From: Hypsibius dujardini
Taxonomy: Eukaryota > Tardigrada > Eutardigrada > Parachela > Hypsibiidae
Length of the DNA stretch: 64,000 nucleotides
Reading direction: 5' to 3'
Assembly: GCA_001579985.1 (NCBI GenBank)
Contig: LRSR01004961.1
Span: forward strand, 1 to 64,000
In this document: piece after piece, positions 58,650-64,000 of the stretch
Layout of the letters: each line of letters begins with the position of its first letter
Position numbering within the stretch: position 1 is the first letter of the stretch
Notes under the pieces: generated by a model
The model's database searches: none
Seen by the model: the letters and a program-made list of their open reading frames with translations, nothing else
What the model was told of the DNA's origin: nothing
Position numbers and translations under genes: made by a program

Positions 58650-61600
58650 GGGACCTGATCAACTAGTGAACGTTTTACGGAGCCGAGGGGATAACTTAGC
58701 GGAAACTAACGCTCACCGGATAATACTGTCTGTGGATACCGCATCTAACTTCATCAACGATGTGCTGGAGAGTGCGATGACAAAAACCTTCCATTCTGCC
58801 ATTTCCTCCCGTGAAAATCTCTTCTTTTCCCTCCAACGAACCAGCAACGACTCACGGCGCATCTTCGAACTCGTCGACCGCGCCACCAATGTCGTTTCTG
58901 ACACCGCTAAGAAGGCAAAAACGGAGATCAATGAGGCGATCAAAACGTCACTTGATCACCTGCGAGAGTCAATGAAGATCATCATACGGAACGTGCCGGA
59001 ATCGAAACTAACCGACGTCAACATTGCCGCAATCATCTCAAACGGACAGTATCGGATGGAAGGTGGGGTTTCTTTCGCAAAATTTGCACTGACGATCACA
59101 GCAAAAAACCGCCATGTTGGAATAGGGCCATTAGAGAAAGCGTATTAAAGTTTTTCAATTACGGCAGTCGACTGGCTTCCCACTCGCTCCTTCATTTTGC
59201 GACGTCTCAAGTACACCGTTTTTGGGGTGACGCTATCGTACGGTGCGCGTTGGTGGTGGGCCATGAAGAGGGCGGCATTAGTCAATTTCTTTTGTTCCTT
59301 CTCCAGAAAGAGCCGATGAAGCAGCTTCACACCCGGTTGTGGCAAGTACCTCCCGCGAGGAGGTTTAGGAAGAAGCTTAGCCGGTAAAGGGACGAGGATC
59401 GTGTGGGACGTTGTAGGTGCAGAAGAACTCATCTCATCGAATGTAGGGATGGCAAAAAGTAAAATTAATCAATTTAACAATAGTTTCAAGATTTTTAGAT
59501 TAGTCTCTTTAACTGATTTAGACTTTTAATTTCGTTCTAGCCGATTGAACTGGCTAATTGTTTTAAATCTAATCACTCGACCAAGAAAACTAAAGCTATG
59601 AAAAAATAGTTTTTAAAGTTTTAGTTTTTTTTAGTTTAGTTAAATTAAATTTTCATTTTTAGCCATCTCTAGGCGTACTTCCGCTTATGTTCTTGGCTGA
59701 GGGAGACAGCGGGTGTTCCCGATTTTAGTAGGCCGTCGGAATAGGACTTGGAATTTCGTTTCCAACCAGAATCTGAGAATCGTGATCAGATTCCGTGACC
59801 TGCACGATCTTGTTCATCTTCATCAGTCTAATCTATAATGTTAAAGACGTGGTGTATGTCAAAGGTTACTATGCATGACAATGCAAGAACAATTATAGAA
59901 GTAGATTTGATGATAATGAGCTACCGTTCCTGCTGGAGTTCCGGTGGCTTGTACAGAGGGTGCATAGTCTTCAAGTGAATCTTGACGTACGATGGATCGT
60001 GATGACTGTAGCAGAATTCTGGGACAGGGTAGATACAGCCTCCCCACTCTGGGCCGACCCTGTTCAGCCTGTGACACGTGAGAGCGAATGTGTGTGGTCA
60101 GATTGCGACGCGATGTAAAGACGCTTCCGCAGCCCGGATGGGGACACAAGTTTGATTCCCTCTGCATAGCTATTTTCATCGTATTTTTATCGTTATTAAC
60201 TAAATTTAAACAGAGAAACTTTCAGTCCGTGTATCTCCTTCGAAATACTACCCATGCGTTCAAACAATCGATCAATCAATCATTAGTCATACAATAGAGT
60301 GCCGTACCTGCAGACCGTAACGGTTCCGCGACCACCTCCTCGGCAGATGTCAGCTCCATAACGCTGGCTTCGACATAGGCCATGAGATGATCGGCAATGA
60401 GCTCGTTCGTATCGATATCCATCATCTTGGATAGAACAGCTTGTCGGTAGTGGACAGCTAGGCCAGCGTCGAGGAAACAATCGGGCTTGTTAGCAGGCCA
60501 ACTATTCCCTCCCACCTTTTCGACCTTTCCTGATTCGGTGACCAACTTGGCAATGAGGTCGTCGTACAGCCGCTTCGTGGACGGATACAAATCGCCGGCA
60601 CAAATCACTCGATGTCCAAGCACTGCAACAATAAAGCATCAGTACGCGCCTGTTGTGCCTTCTAATCAATCAATCAATTTTTATGTAATACATGAAGATC
60701 ACAGCCAATCAAGCAATCAACTAAAGAGAGACAATCAATACCTTGATACTTCCGAAGCAATTACTCCAGCCTCCCGTACAACCGGAGTGCGTGTGTGACA
60801 TCAGCTTGACCCTTGGAGCAAGCGACGTAAGCGCCAATAACCGTCTCCGAGGCGCCTCCGATGACATATTTGAGGGTTAGATATTCAGTGTTGGCCCGAG
60901 TAGTCCTATCCGCCAAAAAAAATTCTCCAAAATCACCTACGACTTGGGAGATGCCAAAGTCAGTATCCACCACCATTGCTACTCCACCTGCTTGTCTACC
61001 TCCATGCGCGATCGTTCGATACTGGTACCGGATTTGCATTCCATTGGGCAGGTGGGCAAAGACTCCTCCCTTGACTTGACATCTGTCAAAATGAATCCGA
61101 CGCGTTGGCCGGCAGTGCGGTAGAGGTTACACAGTCTCCTCATTTCTTTCCGGTGTGGATACATGAGCCCAGTTTGACATTTCAATAGGTACTAATTAAT
61201 TAAAACTGAATAATTATTGAGCATTTCTGAGCGAAATAATGGAGAGCAAATGATAAGTAAAGACATGAAATTTAAATTTTTCTAGCTCGGGAAATGAAAC
61301 TACGAACGGTCGCAAAATACTATTACCTTTTTTCGGTTCTACAGGGAAATGTTAGCTCATACGCCGAGTTTAAAATATGAGTCAATCAACCAATCAAGTA
61401 CAACATATCCCCTAAACAATTGACAGGTGCGCAGCGCATGGGTTCTGCACTGTAGCACTAAGACATGATATTAGCAAGTGCAAAAGAACACTAATCTGCC
61501 TTCCCATTTGTTCAGTCTTGTCACCACAAGAATTCATTTTCTTCACCATTTTCATTGTCACCCGCTCGTAAAGCGCTTCGTGGCAGGCCATCTAGATGCC

Positions 61601-62514
61601 CGAAATAATGATTTTTTTTTCCGGATAAAAGTGGTGGTGGAGAACTCTGGCCAACGGATCATCGACGCCATCCAGAGTTACCGGTCTCACTTCATCGCCA
61701 TCGACAAAGACACGGGCAACGTCATGGTCGACCCGGAAAGCAGCCAGGAAGCCACGGAAGCCGTCAAACACATCATCACCGCTGCCAAATCACAGATCCA
61801 GGAAGCTGTCTCTGGAAGTACAAGCTTTATTCTCTCCCGAATTCGAGACTGTCTGTCGAGCAATCTCAACGACGAGAGGGTCAACACCACCGCCACCACC
61901 GTCGGCAGTGTCATGGTCACTGTGTCCTTGGGAAATGGCTCTTCGGAGACATTCCAGGCGGAAGTGATAAGCGTCCATCAGACACAGATGGAGGACCCGT
62001 CAGACGATAAAATGGTCCAAATGGGTGAGATGCCGAAGCAGCAGACGGAAGGCAGTTGGACGACGACGGCGACAACGGCGTGGGAATCACCTATGGTCAT
62101 CAACACACGATGGACGACAGCGACTCCCTTGCCGATAGATGGCGCTGTTAATTCGACTGTCCTCGATAACAGCAGCGCTACCACAGCGTCACCCAATACA
62201 ACAACCTCCCGCTTGATCAGCTGGCAGGATGACATTCCAAAGGGCTCATTCCCCGCCGTATTGGATGGGAATTTGAATTCAGAATCACAACTGAAAACGA
62301 CAGAGACGCCGGTGGTGGCCATTACCGAGCGAAGCGTCGACATTCTCGGAAACGTGACGAATGTTCCGTCCGATTTCAATACAACCGCCGCGACATCATC
62401 ACTGGCGTCCACGTCCACTACAGTTACTACTACTATCCTCACGCAGGTCCCCCTAATACGTCGTCGCATTCAACAGATCAAGCCGATAGTGTCCGGCAAA
62501 GGTTCCCGTTAAGT
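58650..62514 (+). CDS. Thr/Ser-rich extracellular-type protein, 5' end missing; two large exons inferred
   Basis: Family not recognised. Exon 58650-59062 (acceptor ATTTTTTAG) encodes an amphipathic helical stretch: GPDQLVNVLRSRGDNLAETN, FINDVLESAMTKTFHSAISS, VSDTAKKAKTEINEAIKTSL. Its donor GTGGGG at 59063 is in phase 1. The exon from 61632 (acceptor GATAAAAG), also phase 1, continues VVVENSGQRIIDAIQSYRSH, EATEAVKHIITAAKSQIQEA and SGSTSFILSRIRDCLS. A long Thr/Ser/Asn-rich tail with several N-glycosylation sequons then runs to RRRIQQIKPIVSGKGSR and stop (62512-62514). If the first exon did not splice it would end at 59148. Joining the two is inference from matching phase and similar helical character. 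The tail composition suggests a secreted or membrane-anchored mucin-like product. Confidence 0.5.
59145..59432 (-). CDS. Single-exon 95-residue basic protein, antisense in an intron
   Basis: The frame starts MSSSAPTTSHTILVPLPAKL. It continues with LPKPPRGRYLPQPGVKLLHR, FLEKEQKKLTNAALFMAHHQ and VTPKTVYLRRRKMKERVGSQ, and stops at 59145. It is rich in Lys, Arg, Pro and Leu and has no signal peptide. Family not recognised. The composition (basic, short, Pro-rich N-terminus) would suit a small mitochondrial or ribosomal-associated protein, which is a guess. Its 3' end nearly touches the unspliced end of the plus-strand frame (59148). Confidence 0.5.
   Translation of the reverse strand: MSSSAPTTSHTILVPLPAKLLPKPPRGRYLPQPGVKLLHRLFLEKEQKKLTNAALFMAHHQRAPYDSVTPKTVYLRRRKMKERVGSQSTAVIEKL
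59729..61185 (-). pseudogene. Probable broken gene: EEP-nuclease-like region plus C2H2 zinc finger
   Basis: Minus-strand segments run: 61185-61075 (LMYPHRKEMRRLCNLYRTAG, QRVGFILTD); 61075-60739 (VKGGVFAHLPNGMQIRYQYR, GGVAMVVDTDFGISQVVGDF, ETVIGAYVACSKGQADVTHA, LRLYGRLE); 60614-60308 (VLGHRVICAGDLYPSTKRLY, DCFLDAGLAVHYRQAVLSKM); near 60165-59930 (LCPHPGCGSVFTSRRNLTTH, a C2H2 finger); and a tail to PSPIPTAY stop at 59729. The GAYVA...GHRVICAGDLYP pattern resembles endonuclease/exonuclease/phosphatase folds, tentatively. Two defects are visible: a tandem 5-mer (TTGACTTGAC, 61071-61080) that shifts frame, and an in-frame TAA at 60763-60761 between GRLE and LLRKYQ. Introns with good GT-AG ends mark it as a host gene rather than a retrocopy. 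Confidence 0.55.
61186..61631. other. Remainder of the inferred large intron
   Basis: AT-rich with TTGA/TCAA repeats; no exon-like segment was recognised apart from the acceptor at 61631. Confidence 0.4.
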
Positions 62515-63447
62515 TATTTTTATTGTATTTTTATTAATTCGCTTTAATGACTCGCGCCTACTCTGTCACAATGCTATAAGCCTATGATAATATGTTAGCT
62601 GTACTACGATGTAGTAAAGATGTCTTTACTAAAACGGCCCTTTACGAAAAAGAAAAGGATGAAATATGGTTCGCGTATATGAATGTGTGCCTAATTTTGC
62701 ACGGGATTCTTTTCGGTTGCACGTGACAAGCTCATTGATATATCGGTATGACGGTAGTCGTAAGAGAAAGTTACAGTGTAAATAACATCGGCGGGTATTG
62801 GTCAGTTGAAGGAAGGTCCAGCTGGTTGGAATTTCAACGTTCCGCGCCTGGGTGCAGAATTAAATGATGGACACAATCGGGCATGTGAAGCCTTCACTCG
62901 GTCATCATTCATCGCGAACGTCAAGTTTGAGCTTCGGAAATTGGCGTAAATGGGCAGTAAAGAGAGTGTCTTGACCAGCGCTTTTAGCCCCATGATCATA
63001 TCACTTTAAATTTTGCACTTCATAAACCCCTCTAACTAATGCCCCCTTCCCTATCATAGACGCTCTTATTTATAATGCCTTTTGACCCCCGCGCTCCTTT
63101 CTCTTTCGTGAGAAACACCATTAAAGAAGAGCGGGTAATGGGGACGTGCCGACCGATGCATAACCATTTCTTGCATCAACACAAAAGCTACCGTCTTGCA
63201 AGCGGTTCTTTCTATGAAAAAAAATCATTTCGTTTCGAGGTATAAGTTTTTCTTAATTGCAAACAAACTTAATTGTCTCTGTACCAGGGTTTGTCTGCTT
63301 CTGAATAAATACAAATATCCCCGAAACGTTTTCATACTAGTATCAAATCAGTATATAGAGGAGTGTACACTACGTGTGTAAAATAACCGCGGGATTTTAT
63401 CGGGACACCGGGAACACGCAATAAAAGATATATATACTCAAAGTTGA
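62515..63447. other. Intergenic, no gene seen
   Basis: The 3' flank of the Thr/Ser-rich gene. No segment with coding character, tRNA fold or strong repeat was noticed. Confidence 0.45.
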
Positions 63448-64000
63448 TTAGAGCTGTGCGTATCTGAAAAGCCTCAACGAAAGGAAAGGGAATATGATAA
63501 AAAGAGGCAAGCCACTATTCCAACGTAGATTTATAACGGCTCGGTTATTAGGTATTTTTAACTTTTGTGAAATTTTTCTGGGCATCGGTGCGGCTGTCGG
63601 ACGCGTCACGACCGTCGCCGTGACATTACTTGACGGACGAGGTCGAGATGAAGCAGATGTGTTGAGGGATGGATGCTTTCTGCGACTGCCGACGCCACTT
63701 GCAATATTCTTCCTACCCTCTTCCCCCTCCCCTCCCTCTTCTTCCTCTTCCGCATCCACTGTCACGCCCCCTGTCGGTCGCTGTCGCCAATTCACGCCAA
63801 TCAGCCTGAGTGGAGCCGCGCTTCCCCCTTCAATTTTCATGGGTAATCCAATGACCGTAGCACCCACTGTGGGAAGCTTTTCCACATTGGCCACGAATTC
63901 GATGATGAAGACGTGAGCAGCACTGAAGAGTTGGTGAACCGGAAGTTGCCGTTGGTTGGGTCCGGAATCGACGGACGGTCCGTCCGTGCCAACGGCCTTA
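63448..64000 (-). CDS. 3' part of an uncharacterised gene running off the window
   Basis: An open frame enters from the right edge and reads to a stop at 63448 with no intron visible. It contains AAHVFIIEFVANVEKLPTVG, TVIGLPMKIEGGSAAPLRLI, GVNWRQRP, an acidic run (DAEEEEEGGEGEEGRKN), a Ser/Pro/Thr-rich part (SLNTSASSRPRPSSN) and a hydrophobic end (LPLFIIFPFLSLRLFRY). The plus strand is also open over much of 63494-63916, so strand choice rests on the more protein-like composition of the minus frame. The family cannot be named from this fragment. Confidence 0.4.
   Translation of the reverse strand, partial: KAVGTDGPSVDSGPNQRQLPVHQLFSAAHVFIIEFVANVEKLPTVGATVIGLPMKIEGGSAAPLRLIGVNWRQRPTGGVTVDAEEEEEGGEGEEGRKNIASGVGSRRKHPSLNTSASSRPRPSSNVTATVVTRPTAAPMPRKISQKLKIPNNRAVINLRWNSGLPLFIIFPFLSLRLFRYAQL

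Noticed and set aside
61687-62469. Minus-strand Val-rich frames opposite the Thr/Ser-rich exon
   Set aside because: Antisense reading of ACN/ACC threonine codons gives Val/Gly runs; the plus strand has the sequons and the continuous frame.
63494-63916. 140-residue plus-strand frame at the right edge
   Set aside because: Ser/Pro runs arise from the complement of the acidic Glu-rich segment; the minus frame continues to the window edge and looks more protein-like, though this is not certain.

Overview
This window is nuclear DNA from an intron-rich animal. Genes lie on both strands, most are split by GT-AG introns of 60-700 bp, and intergenic gaps are a few hundred bases to about 5 kb. Two genes point to an ecdysozoan, probably a panarthropod (arthropod or tardigrade). 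One is a six-cysteine peritrophin-type chitin-binding domain gene (18171-19177). The other is an axotactin/neurexin-IV-like surface protein (28825-38333). The species cannot be fixed from this sequence alone. No virus-derived element was recognised.

Layout. 1-2.2 kb: a hairpin MITE, then a myosin essential light chain gene (+). 2.4-7 kb: two well-spliced genes of unknown family (one +, one -). 7.7-8.4 kb: a decayed pogo-like DNA transposon. 8.8-14.2 kb: a SOCS gene and an XK-related (XKR) membrane protein gene, both on -. 14.34 kb: a tRNA-Leu(TAA) gene with an extra 18 nt in its D-loop. 16-22 kb: a Gly-rich secreted peptide (-), the chitin-binding gene (+), a kinase pseudogene (+) and a Met-rich secreted protein (-). 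22.9-26.6 kb: SDHAF3 (-) and nudE/NDEL1 (+), head to head. 27.2-27.9 kb: a Tyr/Ser/Pro-rich secreted peptide (-). 28.8-38.3 kb: the axotactin-like gene (-), with a broken GPCR remnant inside one intron. 38.4-43.6 kb: a gene-poor gap. 43.7-46.8 kb: a NUDT3/4-type diphosphoinositol polyphosphate phosphohydrolase (+) and a syntaxin-7/12-type SNARE (-) with two alternative membrane-anchor exons. 47-51.7 kb: a segmental duplication, two related TA-flanked pogo-like elements and an unrecognised gene (-). 52-56.7 kb: the kinase STK39/OXSR1 (fray) and NF-YC, both on +. 58.6-62.5 kb: a Thr/Ser-rich gene (+) whose large intron appears to hold two antisense genes. 63.4-64 kb: the 3' part of a gene (-) that runs off the window.

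The genes do not form one pathway. They are mostly conserved housekeeping or signalling genes (vesicle fusion, ion-transport kinase, transcription factor, complex II assembly, dynein regulation) mixed with fast-evolving secreted proteins. Intronic and intergenic DNA is rich in (CAGA/TCTG)n and (TTGA/TCAA)n tetranucleotide tracts and in short TA-flanked inverted-repeat elements.

Exon boundaries were read by eye from splice signals, reading phase and family similarity. Where exon sums are stated, they were checked to give intact reading frames.
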